Part shown: in pieces, positions 40,241 through 52,100 of the stretch | How positions within the stretch are numbered: position 1 is the first letter of the stretch | Layout: each line of letters opens with the position of its first letter | Assembly: GCA_018697195.1 (NCBI GenBank) | Contig: CM031857.1 | Coordinates: forward strand, 97,411,674 to 97,475,673 | DNA: 64,000 nucleotides | Reading direction: 5' to 3' | DNA from: Certhia americana | Lineage: Eukaryota; Chordata; Aves; Passeriformes; Certhiidae | Translations under genes and position numbers: made by a program | The notes under the pieces: generated by a model | The model's input: the letters and a program-made list of their open reading frames with translations, nothing else | Told to the model about the DNA's origin: nothing | Databases searched by the model: none

Positions 40241-40800
40241 CCATGACCCCTTTGCTAAGACAGGAATCCTCCTTCCAAGGGAAAGAGTCAAAACTCTGAT
40301 ACCCTCACACTGGAGACTTTCCCTGTAAAGTAAGTTTTATGGCTATTCAAGAGCATGTGTCATAGGATCATTTACAGATCTAAAATGGGATATCCCACAC
40401 AGATCTATCACTGAACAGAAAACCAGGAACAAGCTTTCATGGCTACCTTTCTTGTGAAATATTAAGGGAAAAAAAAAAGAAAAAAAAGCAAAGAAAAAAA
40501 GCATAAGAAAATTATGTCACTGATTTCAGCCTGGAAAAACTTACAACTAAAAATTACATTCTTAACCTGCTTGTTCTTCTTAATTCTGCTCTGCCCTGTT
40601 CAAATGAAAATGACAGAAATGATGTAGTCTTGCCAAGCATTACTATAATTTATTGGAATTTATTTTGTATCTTTTCTCTTCTACATGACAATCTATTGGA
40701 ATGTGTGCACACAGGGCTGTCCTCCAGCAGTGGTCTTTTGTTTTGCCTTTTGTTTTCATCTTTTCTTGCATAAACTCTATATAGGTGTCAATACACAGAT

Positions 40801-40830
40801 ATACATATATATATATATATAAAAATACAT
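40801..40830 (+). repeat. (AT)n microsatellite
   Basis: A short alternating AT run, eight to nine units, with ATAC flanks. Confidence 0.85.
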
Positions 40831-41538
40831 ACAGGGAGGGGGAGTGGCAAAAAGCAATCTCTTCATGAGGCTGAGTAATCCTCAGACATCTTTCACTAAA
40901 AAGGGAGCAGGTGCCCCTGTATTTAGAAGGGTCTAAAATGAAGAGATGGACATCTTGGGAATACAGTATCTTCTGCAGCAAGATTTACACTATGACTGGT
41001 TTTGAGGACTACTTGGGAGGTAATTCCCTGTAGCAAATCTGTATCAAGACTGGAATAATATTGAGACAAGATCAAATAGTTACAATTGTAAGAGCTCATT
41101 TTTGTCTTTCCTTATATTCCACTACCATTTTAATTTGGGATGGACTGCCTTTTTTTTGGAATAAATTGACACAGAGCTGCTGCAACAAGGGACACACAAG
41201 AACCTTTTCCTATCAAGTTTCATACCATGACAATATTTGGAAAAGCCTTGCAAGTACCAGAGGAGAATTATATTTATTCTGCATAAAAAGAGCTACAGCA
41301 GTCAAAGGCCAAATCCTGCCCCTTTCTACTTGGCTTGGTGCTTTTATCTTGTAACTTTACTTGGAAAATGGAGGTACGATGAGAAATGGAGATACGAGGA
41401 GAAGGACGCTTTATATGAAGGATTTTAAGCCTCAAACTGAAGTAAAACCTTGAACCTTGTACATTTAAGTTGCACTTGAAGGTGGCCCTTAAGCTGCTAT
41501 GCCTTTTAGATGTTTTTGATAGAGACACTCGAGAATGT

Positions 41539-41593
41539 AATAAAAACACATCAATATCCTGTAAACCTTACTTAAAAAAAAAAAAAAAAAAAA
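41539..41593 (+). other. AATAAA followed by A20: retroposed-transcript-like 3' end
   Basis: AATAAA at 41,539-41,544 is followed 30 bases later by a pure A20 run (41,574-41,593), the arrangement expected at the 3' end of a reverse-transcribed polyadenylated RNA. The preceding 500 bases give no recognisable protein, and I could not find a clear target-site duplication. A chance pairing in A-rich DNA is equally possible. Confidence 0.3.
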
Positions 41594-42088
41594 GGAGCAA
41601 AAAATATGCTCATTGTTTACTTAGCTTTTTATTCCATCATTATGGCATAAGATAGAACTTAAAGACAACATCACTGAATAAGTCTTCATTAAAATTAAGA
41701 CTAATATGTTTTATAAAATTCTTTTGATATGATACACTTTCCCTTAAGGAGTGCCAAGAAGAAATTTCTCTGGAAGGCTGCAGTACATTGCCACCCGCTG
41801 CCCACAAACGGCTCTGCAGCTGACAAACAACGTGTATGAAACAGCAACATTTAACACAACACAACATACAGCTATCCCAGGAAGCATGACTGACCCAGAC
41901 TTTGGCACAATATTTATAGAAACACAGTTGTGAGGTTCTCCAAATGTCATGTTTCTTTCTGAAATTCTACTTGACTCCCTTTCATGTGTCTGCCTGGTTT
42001 TTTTTTTTTTTCCTCTAACTTTCTTAATGCTGGAGCTTTGTTATTTCAAAGGAAAAGCCATATTCTTTCTCAGTGTTACGCATCTCAA

Positions 42089-42094
42089 TTTATT
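42089..42094 (-). terminator. Candidate distal poly(A) signal of ARHGAP6 (second of a pair)
   Basis: The minus strand reads TAATAAATTG. Cleavage would fall roughly 10-30 bases further, near 42,060-42,080. A further isolated AATAAA exists on this strand at 41,633-41,628. Confidence 0.4.
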
Positions 42095-42124
42095 AGATTT
42101 GGTTTTCTAAAATTTGGATTCCAG

Positions 42125-42130
42125 TTTATT
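42125..42130 (-). terminator. Candidate distal poly(A) signal of ARHGAP6 (first of a pair)
   Basis: The minus strand reads AACAATAAACTG about 880 nt past the stop. A second AATAAA lies 36 bases further on at 42,094-42,089. The pairing makes this the most likely main 3' end. Confidence 0.45.
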
Positions 42131-42431
42131 GTTTTAAAACAATACATAAAAATCATACATTTATAAATATATATTATATCCTGCATATATAACATTGGTT
42201 TTCCTTTAGAATGGGAGGGCAGACTTTGCACTACATACTTTGTGGGTTTAGGCACAATGATGTTCTTAGATTCTCTGAGCTGCTTCCTACCAGAATCTAA
42301 AAAAATACTTTTACAATCTTGTATCAAATTTTAAAGTTTTTAGCAAACATATGTATAAGAAAAAATATTTTGCATTTCCCCCTCTAAGCTCACTATTACC
42401 CTTATAAAATATATGGCTTTTCATGTTCCAC

Positions 42432-42437
42432 TTTATT
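42432..42437 (-). terminator. Candidate proximal poly(A) signal of ARHGAP6
   Basis: The minus strand reads AATAAA about 570 nt past the stop codon. It is the first canonical hexamer in the 3' UTR and could give a shorter transcript. Confidence 0.35.
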
Positions 42438-43007
42438 TTAGTGTTTTTCAAAAGGCAGTGAAAAGAATTACAACTTTCCCCTTAAACAGCTTTTTTTTTA
42501 ATATATATATATAAGCACAGAAACCAGCTTGTGCACTTTCTATAGAATTCCAATGCATATCATGGTAATGTAAGTTCAGTGATTTTTTTAAAAAAAGCAG
42601 TCATGATTGATTGACATCTGTATATGAAAACATAACATGATTATCATACAATACCGAATTATCATACAATTACAGAATATACAATCATCAAAACTGCAGA
42701 TATATAAATATATTTTTAGCAACATCAAAGCAACAGTTTTATCTTATAAACAGCATATGCATAGTTATTACACTAAAGTTTTCACCATGTTTTTTTCCTC
42801 AGAAGCTTGCTGAAAAACAGGAACATACTGTATTTGTAAATTAACTGCTTGACAGTGCTGTTAAGAAATTAAAGTGAACATAGTTTTAAAAAAGTATATG
42901 CAATTCAGTCGGTATAAAACAAACAAGCCCTCCCTGTTTTCCAATGTCACCATTGTTTTCCTATGAGACAGAGGCATGGGTATGAGTGGCAGTTCCTCAG
43001 AGTCAGA

Positions 43008-43717
43008 TTATACAAGGGTTTCTGGGAGGGCATCAGGGTTATCAGCTGATAACAGCTCCCAAATCTGCCACCTCTCCCTTTGCCACTCATTCCAGTCCGC
43101 CTCTGAAACACTTTTACTGTTCTGGCTGTGAGGTGCTGTGGAATAGTTGTGACCCGCTTGTGGTGTGTGCGGAGCCTGCTGCTCTTGCCTGGAGGTGGCC
43201 TGGTCAGGGGCTCTGCCTGGTGGCCCTGCAGCTGCTCTTGGCCCCGAGCTTTTTTCTGGGCGTTGAAGTCTCCACAAAGAGTGCAGCGTTGAAGAAACAC
43301 TCGACCGCTGTGGCAAGGCAGAGCTCGTTTTCCCTGGGCCCGGGTAAGGGGGTGGTGGCCGCTCTTTCCTGTAGGAGGGCTTGGCTGTGCTTTGCAAACA
43401 AACCGTGTTCGAGTCGTGCTCACTGAGGTCCTCCACACTGCTGAAAGTCAAGTGCTGCTCCGACTTGGAGTGGGACAGGTCTGAACTCCTGCAGCCAACT
43501 TCGCTGTGTGGGTCACTGCACACCCGAGACACCAGGGGCTGCAGCTGACACTCGGGGATGGCAGCTGTCGTCTGGCTCCTCCGCATGACCTGCCTGCCAC
43601 TGTCCAGTTCTGAGGAGCTGCCCTGCCATCGAGGGGAATGCATGGCGAGGTTCCCCTGGGAAAGGGAGCACTGTCCGGGGCGCAGCAAGCTGCTTTCGTA
43701 AATATTCCCGTAAGAAC
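43008..43717 (-). CDS. ARHGAP6: ARHGAP6 last coding exon: C-terminal tail and stop
   Basis: The coding part is 710 nt, finishing codon 308 and encoding residues 309-543, then TAA at 43010-43008. The acceptor is TCTACCCCCAG before GTTCTTACG. The translation opens with [20 protein letters not shown]. At about residues 427-437 it has [11 protein letters not shown], a proline-rich motif able to bind SH3 or WW domains and also present in human ARHGAP6. It ends in [20 protein letters not shown] followed by PETLV, practically identical to the human C terminus. The middle is low-conservation Ser/Gln/Pro-rich sequence. The exon is clearly richer in G+C and CpG than its surroundings, as expected for coding sequence here. 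Confidence 0.97.
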
Positions 43718-46126
43718 CTGGGGGTAGAGTCAGAAAAAAAACATGAGTCTGCAGAACCATTCATGTGGCGTTAAACAAGTTACCACTTTTCCCATGTATC
43801 ACATTGTAGAAGAGGGATGAGGGCTGAGACAGGCTGAGAAAGTTGGGGATGTTCAGCCTGGAGAAGAGAAGATTGCACAGAAACCTCAGAGCACCTTTCA
43901 GTATCTGAAGGGGGCTGACAGGGAAAACCAGAGAGGGACTTTTCATCAGGAACTGTAGTGATAACACAAAGAGTAATGTGTACAAATTGAAAGAGAGAAA
44001 ATTCAGGTTAGATATGAAGAAGAAATTTTTACTTTGAAGCTGGTTAAACACTGGAACAGGGTGCTCAGAGAGGCTGGGGATGCCCCAACCCTGGCAGTGT
44101 TCAAGGTCAGGCCGGATGAGGCCATGAGCAACCCAATTGAGTTGGAAGTGTCTCTGCCCAAGGCAAAGGGGGTTGGATCAGATGGCCTTTAGGGCCCCTT
44201 CCAACCACTCTATGGTTCTATGATTCTTATGAATTCTAGAAGAATTTAAAACTATTTCTTGAATCAATTTTAAAATGACTTTTTAAATTATATTTGATAG
44301 TTTGAAATGTTGCTGTTTTCTGTATTCCACTGAATACAGAGAAGTATAAACACTGTGCTCCTCTGTACTCTACTTAAGAGTCATCTTTTAAAAGTCCACC
44401 TGTGGACAATGTGAATTCTCCTACTGGTTTCACTGTGATTTCTTGAAAACAGGGAATTGGTTTTTTGTTTGCTCAATTTGGGCTTTCAAATTGAGAAATT
44501 ACTGACCTGTGATTACTGGATCTTTGCAGCCACTTTTCAACGTTGAATGCCAAGTGCCCCAGATATCAAAATGATCTTCAGAAACATCTAAACAGCAGTA
44601 AGAGCAGGGAAAAGATGATGAATCAATCCTCTTAAAGACATTATTTAGAAATATACAAATAGAAACGTAAAACCTTATGTAATGTATCAGAGTCATTAAC
44701 ATCCAGTGGCACCTTCACTGTGTATACCTAACATGAGCATCTTGTATGTGAGACACCACCTGGAGTACTGTGTACAGATATGGTTACCCCAGCATAAGGA
44801 CATGGAAACGAGGGAAAAAATCTAGAGGAGAGCTATGAAGCTGGTAAGAGGACTGGAGCACCTTGTCTACAAACACAGGCTGAGAAAATTGTGGCTGTTC
44901 AGCCTGGAGAAGTGAAAGTTGTATGGAGACCTCAAAACAGCCTTTCAGTATCCAAATGGGGCCAATAGGGAAGCTAACCCATCAGGAACTGTAGTGATAG
45001 GACAAGGAGTAATGGGTGCAAATTGAAAGTAGAGAAATTCAGATTAGGTATTAGGAAGAATACCTGTGAGGGTGGTGAGGCACTGGAACAGGTTGCCCAG
45101 GAAGGCTTTGGGGGATCTGGTCTACAAAAGATAGTTTCTGGCAAAGCTCCCTCAGGCAGCCCCAGCCCTATAAGACAGGCCCTATCAACCCAAGGATGCT
45201 GCCAGTCTTACCCAGAAGTGCAGCCACAGAACAAACATTTAATGAAATGCTGTGTTATAAACAGTTTAATGCCTTTTTAAGGAGGAAAGTAAAGAAATTT
45301 CCTGATTTGTCATGGTCCAGTACCTTTGTGATGCATATTAAAGTCAAAAAGATGGTTAATATGATAAAACTTCATGTAATTTCCTGTTCATAACTTAACA
45401 GAAATCTGTCCAAATTCTTCAATCTGCTCAGAGATTTAGATGTTGAATACAGAAGTTAAATTGGCATTTATAATGCATATAATTCAGATATTAATCTAAA
45501 TCCCATTAATTCCAAAGGGATTAAGTACCTAGGCAGTACATCTGAAATTAAGCGGTTTTAAAAATACCACCAGTTATGTGCATCCCTAAGCACTAAAAAT
45601 TCTTAAAGTTTGGCTCACTGAGTACAAATTTCATGGATGACAATTTTTTTTAATATATATTTTTTATAGGAAAAGTACCTTGAAGTGCTTTATTAGTTTA
45701 AACCACAGTTCTTTACCAAAGAAATTATTCAGGTATGCACTCCCTAGGTAGCTATGGGAATAATGGATCCCTGCACTAGTATTGCTCAGTATGTAACTGG
45801 CTGCAGATGTAAAGCTGTGCAGCTCAGCTATGTTTTCCAGTGAGAGGGTGTTGAGGTCATTCTTTGCAACTGGAGAAAGTTTGTGCCTGAAATCTTAAAA
45901 TCTCAGCTTTTTCCAAAGCCTGGACCATAACCATGTAGGCATTAGGGTCCCCTGGACCAAGACTAGACTTTGCTGTGCTGTCACAGACAGACTGAAAAAT
46001 TGGACACACATAGTTCTATTTTCCTAAATAATATCTCCAAGTTTTGCAAAGTGCCATACCAAGAGCACTCCTGACAGTTGGCTGAGCTAACGAGAAGGAC
46101 TTAGCACAGATCCTTTAGGCTCAATA

Positions 46127-46161
<35 letters not shown>

Positions 46162-49100
46162 TATTGTTCTGTCATTTTTTTAATAAGGTTATTTACACTA
46201 TTGCTCCTCAAATCCTGGTAGCTGATAATACAAATCTGACACTTTCAATTATTTCAGGAATCGTCACCAGTTACTGAGGAGAAGGAGCACAAGCAGGCTG
46301 CACTGTACCTTTTCCAGCCTGTGATGCAGAAGAATTCTCCTTTGGCTTAGTTTGCAAGTGTCCAACCAGCGTGTACTGCTCAGGTACCTTGTACAGCTTA
46401 TCTGGGCTGCGGGCAACTTCTTCTTGCACTGCCACCAGCGAGCGCTCAGACAGCACTGGGGAGTTGTTGTCATAAGGGGAGACATCACCACTGGAAGCTT
46501 TGTTGGAGTCTGTGGAAGAATGTCTTTCTCCTGTGGAGTAGGAACCTTCTGACCGCAGCATCTCAGGGCTCCTGAGAAATTTTGATGAACAAATTACTGT
46601 TAATAAAAAAATGCTTCATGTTCACAGTTACAGGTGCAGTGTGACATCAAGGCCATGTTGGATGGGGGTCTGAACCATTTGGTCTAGTGAAAGGTGTTCC
46701 AGCCCATGGCAGGGGGTTTGGAACCAGATTATTTTTAAGGTCCCTTCCAACTCAACCGTTCTATGATTCTATGATCAAACAGATAAAATCAAATACACAA
46801 GAATGGTCACAGCTGCTGGAATGAAAACACTTCAGAAACAGTTATTGAGGTGGATTTTCCATGAGTAAAACTTTTGCTATGAAGTGGCCAGCAGAGGCCA
46901 CTCAAAATCAAAAGATGTCACTGTCAAGAAAGAAAACAACAGAAAAACCACATAACTGTACAGTAAACCAGAGGAAACTGCAGTGAATCAATTCCTTATG
47001 TTACCTCGACAATGTAGCTTGTGGCAACAATAAAGCTGAAGGCATGATAGGAAAGATTAGTTTGATTCTAAGCAGTATGCTAGAATAAATTCTTGCATTC
47101 TGAAGTTTTACATAGAGCACTCAGCTTGCCTTTCACACTATGAGAATGATCCTGTTCTAGAGACATAAGAAGGTAAGTATTCTACAGGGGACAGATGTAT
47201 TTACTTGTACTTATGATTGGGGGATCAATTAGTTCCGCTGACACCTTCTTTTACCTTTTCACCAGTTCACACCACCACCTAGATGAACTGCCTTTAATTT
47301 TGCCAAGAAAAGGCAAACACAACTCCCACCTAAGTACAGCGAAAGGTCAGAGAGACAACTAATTTTTGAAATTTGCTGGGAACATTTATGGAGATTTCTT
47401 GAACTGTCAGAGTCTGCCATGCAGGTAGGAGGCAGGCTGTGAGTCACTGAATATCACAAAGAGCATGTAGAACTACTCTGCAAATAAACATAACTTTTTT
47501 TTTTCCTATTGTTTCTTGTTAACTTATATTTCTATTACTCATTTTCATTTCTTTGCACCTTTGTTTCACAGATGTTTATCTTTTGCTTCTCTCAAGTCAA
47601 ACACTTCTTTCAGTGACCTCTCGTTAACATCTGTTCTAATTAAATGTGATACAACAGAGGCTCATTCCTGTAAATGTCTGAAAATGATCAGCCCTTTTCA
47701 TAGTCAAATCCAAAGACAGCTTGAACGTAGCGAGCAGCCAAAACTCATTTCTCACTATGGAACAGTAACCCTCTTTCCAGACAAATAAAATAAAACTGAA
47801 GAAAGAAAATAAAGAAAACACACAGCTAGCCACAGCACAGTAAATATTGATACAGAAATAATGACAAAACTTAACACCACTTTCAAGCTGTTATTTTTTC
47901 CCTGGCCATCACATGTCCCAAAAAATCAAATATATACAATCAATAGCATGATTATTGTGTTATTCAATATTCCCTTTTTTTTTTTTTTTCAATAGAAAAG
48001 CAACTATAAAGTGTTGCTGATTAATTAAATAATGTTACTCTTCAGTTACTCCCAGTGACAAAACCATTGCTGGAGTTAAACTGAGGCAAACTCAAGAAAC
48101 AGAGCTGCCATTTGGCAAAGTTGCTCTGTCACAAGCTTCCCAGAGCAGCACGGTAATGCTAGGGAGTCATTTATTAAAAAGAAAAAAAAAAGCCTCAATT
48201 ACATAACTTCTCATCTAAACTTCTTATCTGAACATGAGTCCAATGTACAATAATCTATAAACAGACATATACTGAAGAACTATAGCTTTTTATGTACGTA
48301 CAATTCTATCACAAAACTTTTATCTCCTTTTTCGTCACTTGCTTCTTTCTTTCTGTCCTCCTAAGTTCTAAAAACCCTTGTGTAGTGATATGAGATTTAA
48401 GCAATGTCTTAGTACTTTCAGAAGAACTAGAAGGACCTTTTAGAAAAGGGGAGAAATGTTGGTATCTGCAGGTTTCCTATGACCAAAAGTTCTTCCTTCC
48501 AACCTTCTAGACTGAATGTCATCTAAACAATAACGCTTATTGTATGTAAATCTTTGCAGCATCAAAACCTAACTGTGCTGCACTGGGCAAAGACAGAGGT
48601 AAACCAGCACTTAGCCATGGCAAGGTAACACAAGGAATACGGGAAACAGAAATGGAAATGAAAGAATGCGGAACATGAACTTGAGCTTTGTGAAACACTG
48701 ATTTCATGTCTTACCTTAAATGATCCGTTATAGTCTACCTCTTCTCAAGACAGAGTTCCCGCTAAAAATTTACCTGAATGGAAACTTAAGTCTTTGGAAA
48801 GATTCAGACATTCAAGTTTCTAAACTGATTTACAGTTTTGGTTGGTAAGTCCATATTATTTTTCTATATACATGTATAATACCACTTTCCAATTTGTTAG
48901 GCAAAATGGCTTTAAAAATCAAAGGAACTGCAGTGGACTCTGTCAATCTTACTACAATAAACCAGCAAAATGGACTAAACACTTAAAAGCAGGAAATTGA
49001 ACTCATGCATTTGCAGCTTTACCTCACAAACAAATTAAAACAACTTGCAAGAAGATTTTGGTTTGCTTCTTTGAAAATAAAGAATGAATTCCCACAAATT

Positions 49101-52100
49101 CCTTAAAATGAAAGTTTTGCATCTGTTTGCTTTACTGTTTGTCAACATTAGCAAACAGATCTTTACTACAATTCAAAATTCTTCTTCCCTTGGATAGATA
49201 CTCACTCACCAGGGCAAAATTAAGTTGGAAGTCAAACATAAATACTGTGCAGGTCACCCACTCCTCTATATGCAATATATGAGGAAGGGCAGATTATGTC
49301 CCCACAAAGAATAATAGATAATCGTGTGCAATCAAATCTGAGGAATGGGAAGGCAAATGAAGTATTTTCCAGTATTTATGAACTATGTTATGGAAGATTT
49401 TAAAAGTGGCTAAGCACCAATGGAAAGATTTGAAAGCAGCAGAAGGAACCTATGCCACATGAATTTAAAAATACTGTTTCAGATTCCAAAACAACAGTCA
49501 TCCTTCTATGACTTAATATTGTCCACTGGAGTCCACTTGCATGGGTGAACTGGAAATGTGTTACTCACAATAATTGCTTCTACTGAGGATATTCCTACTT
49601 TTCTACCAGCATCAAGGTTATCAAAACAGGAAATCCCTTTCTGTTTCTGGCAGAAACCCTCTTCTGTTAAAGCTTCTGAGTGGGAAAACAATCATGCCTT
49701 CAAGAGGTAAATCATATGGAGTGTGATGGCTTGGCAGCACACAGTTCTAATTTCCACACATATTTGAGTAACATAGGTGCTACCAACACGGCAGATTACT
49801 CTGGGATTATGATGTGGTGCTACTGTAACAGGGTAGAGGACTCAACGTTTCAAGGAGCCTCTGCAGCTTTAAAAACTGTATTTACACATACTGTATGACC
49901 TGTTGTATGGCTTCATCTTTGTGTCACAGATGAGGATGGATTAAAATTCATTACTAGAATCCAAAAACATCCAAAAATGCTGTAAAAAAGGACTACTAAC
50001 CATGATAAGCAATAAATAACCATAAGAAATAGATTTTATTTTTTGTTAGTTTAAAGATGCTTCATCTTACAGCTGTAAACCCAAACTGCATTGTCATTAA
50101 GACAACATAGAAAAAATTGGGAAGTCACCCACAAAAGCACACTTTACAATTGCTGCCGTTTGTAATTAGCGCTTTACCAGGAACAACTTCCATAAATTCC
50201 CTGACACACTGTTCACAATGCTCAGCTCTTAAGAGAACTGAAAGATGAGGAACATCTGATTTGTCCTCTGGGAAGGAAAAGAGATTGCGTTTTCTCTATT
50301 AGATCAGAGTCAAGAAAGCATTTATAATGACAGCAAGAGCAGAAATGTGAGGCCAATTGCAGAACAGGACCTTCAAAGCAATTAATGTGACATTAAAGTC
50401 TTGAAGTTGATTCTACATTCTATGCAGTCAACTAGCTCTTCTAGATTGATGAAGACTGTCTCAAGAATATATAAAGTTTTTTGTTCCACAGATCCACATT
50501 CATATTTTGAGTATGTGGCCAGGCAATTTCCAAGAGCAATAAGGATGTATTTTGGAGGCTCATTTTTATTACATCAAGAAAAACATCTCCTTGTTGTCTG
50601 CTGTCTCACATTTCTTATAGGAAAAATAAGCAACACATTTGTAGCCTCAGAATTGAGATTATGTTGTGAAATACATTAATCTCTTAAGAGCATGACAGTC
50701 CTAGCAATAACACTAAGCAACATTCTCTCTAATTGCCTGGAATATCTTAACCAAGAAGTTGCAACCACAGTGAAAACACATCGCATTAACATTAAAAGTA
50801 AATCACTTACATGACAGCAGAGTAGAAAAAAAATTACAGCAATTTTTTCCTATCTCAGAGATATTTCATCTGCCCATTACTGACAACACAATAAATTAGT
50901 ACTAGTGTAGCTATATGCTCCTATTTGGCTTCAGAACATTTCCTTGCAAAATGCCTTTTGTCAGTTGTGGCCAGCTTTCCATAAAAGATGCATTTTCTCC
51001 TGTAGGTGTGCATGCTGGCTAAAAGTGAGGAAGTTCAAGGAAAGGTCAATTAAGGAAACAGAATCTAACAATTACCTGTTACATCCACAATGATCTGTGA
51101 CTAACTTATGTATAATTGGTATACATAGTCACAAGTGAGATACAATTTGATGTCTTTTTATTATATATAGATGATGAAATCCAGCATGAAGTTTTTATTA
51201 GCTTGAATTAGAAATAATATGATCATTCCAAACTAGGGCTGAAAGAAAGAAGTCTCTACACACTGCCTTATGTCATATGATTTGTAGTGTCTGTCCTAAT
51301 TGTAGTCTTGGCTTCTGGCAGATGTGAAACAAGTCTAAAAGACAGCTCATATACCTCTAAATATCCTGCACTTACTGTGATCTACATATACACATGATTA
51401 CTTGTCAGTCAAACTAGCTGAAATTATTTCATACAGAGAAAATTACCCCAAATCAGATGATCTGTAATAATTTGCTACTTCATGTGGTTAAGTTAGCAAA
51501 CTAATAAAATCCTTTACAATGCAATATATTCTGCACATATTTTTTGTTTCCAAATTTCATAGTTAAAGAAAGCTTTTTCCTGAAGGTGCTAGTTACACTA
51601 TTTTTAGTATACCTCTTCCTTTGAAGCCAGGCACACGATTACATTACCTCCAACTATACAATGTTAAGAGGGAGAGAAAAAGAATCATAGCTAACTGACT
51701 GTACGAATTCAATTTTAATTATGTTCTGGATGCACTAGGCACTTTCCACAAACACAGGAAGACAAAGTCCAATATGTCCCAGACAGTTTAGAGTCTAGAA
51801 ACCCTCTTAAAAATTACTTAAAGTAAGTCTGTCAAATGTCGTGATTTTTAAGTCTGCCATATTGGGAATCACTAGAATAAAGACAATGACTGTGTGGTCC
51901 CATGAGAAAGCCAGGAATCCTGTTAATCTGATTGTACAAACTCACAGCATTAAGGCACAAGGGTGCAGGCATACACCATACATAAGGTCAGAATATGTTA
52001 TGTATTATAACTGCTATCGTGACCAGTGTGATTTTTTTTCTCTTCAGATCTTTCACAAAGTATACAATTAAATAACATCCAAAGTCTCCACAGGGCTGCT

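Larger units (their letters stand above)
37418..42088. other. Intergenic DNA between the pyrimidine tract and ARHGAP6; no gene seen
   Basis: It includes a G+C-richer stretch at about 39,100-40,100 with overlapping short open frames, an A-rich run near 40,469-40,500, the 25-bp hairpin at 40,187, and the AATAAA/A20 pair near 41,540-41,593. No sequence was recognised as the neighbouring gene expected downstream of ARHGAP6. Confidence 0.65.
42089..43007 (-). other. ARHGAP6: ARHGAP6 3' untranslated region (probable extent)
   Basis: This stretch follows the TAA stop and runs to the last of three candidate polyadenylation hexamers. It is strongly AT-rich, with an A/T microsatellite near 42,500 and several T-runs. 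No open frame continues through it. The 5' limit is certain; the 3' limit is inferred from clustered AATAAA signals at about 880-920 nt past the stop. Confidence 0.6.
44588..46308 (-). other. ARHGAP6: ARHGAP6 intron, 1,721 nt
   Basis: GTACAG...TTAG intron. It contains a 3'-truncated CR1 copy (44,745-45,113) and a pure A32 run (T32 in the transcript) at 46,128-46,159, 150 nt downstream of the donor. Confidence 0.9.

Noticed and set aside
42986..43426. 146-codon open frame on the plus strand
   Set aside because: It is antisense to the last ARHGAP6 exon, whose frame is supported by family identity and splice phase. The plus-strand translation resembles nothing.
42947..43438. 163-codon open frame on the minus strand, in a different frame from ARHGAP6
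   Set aside because: It is a shadow of the G+C-rich last exon. The true frame ends in the recognised ARHGAP6 C terminus at 43,008.
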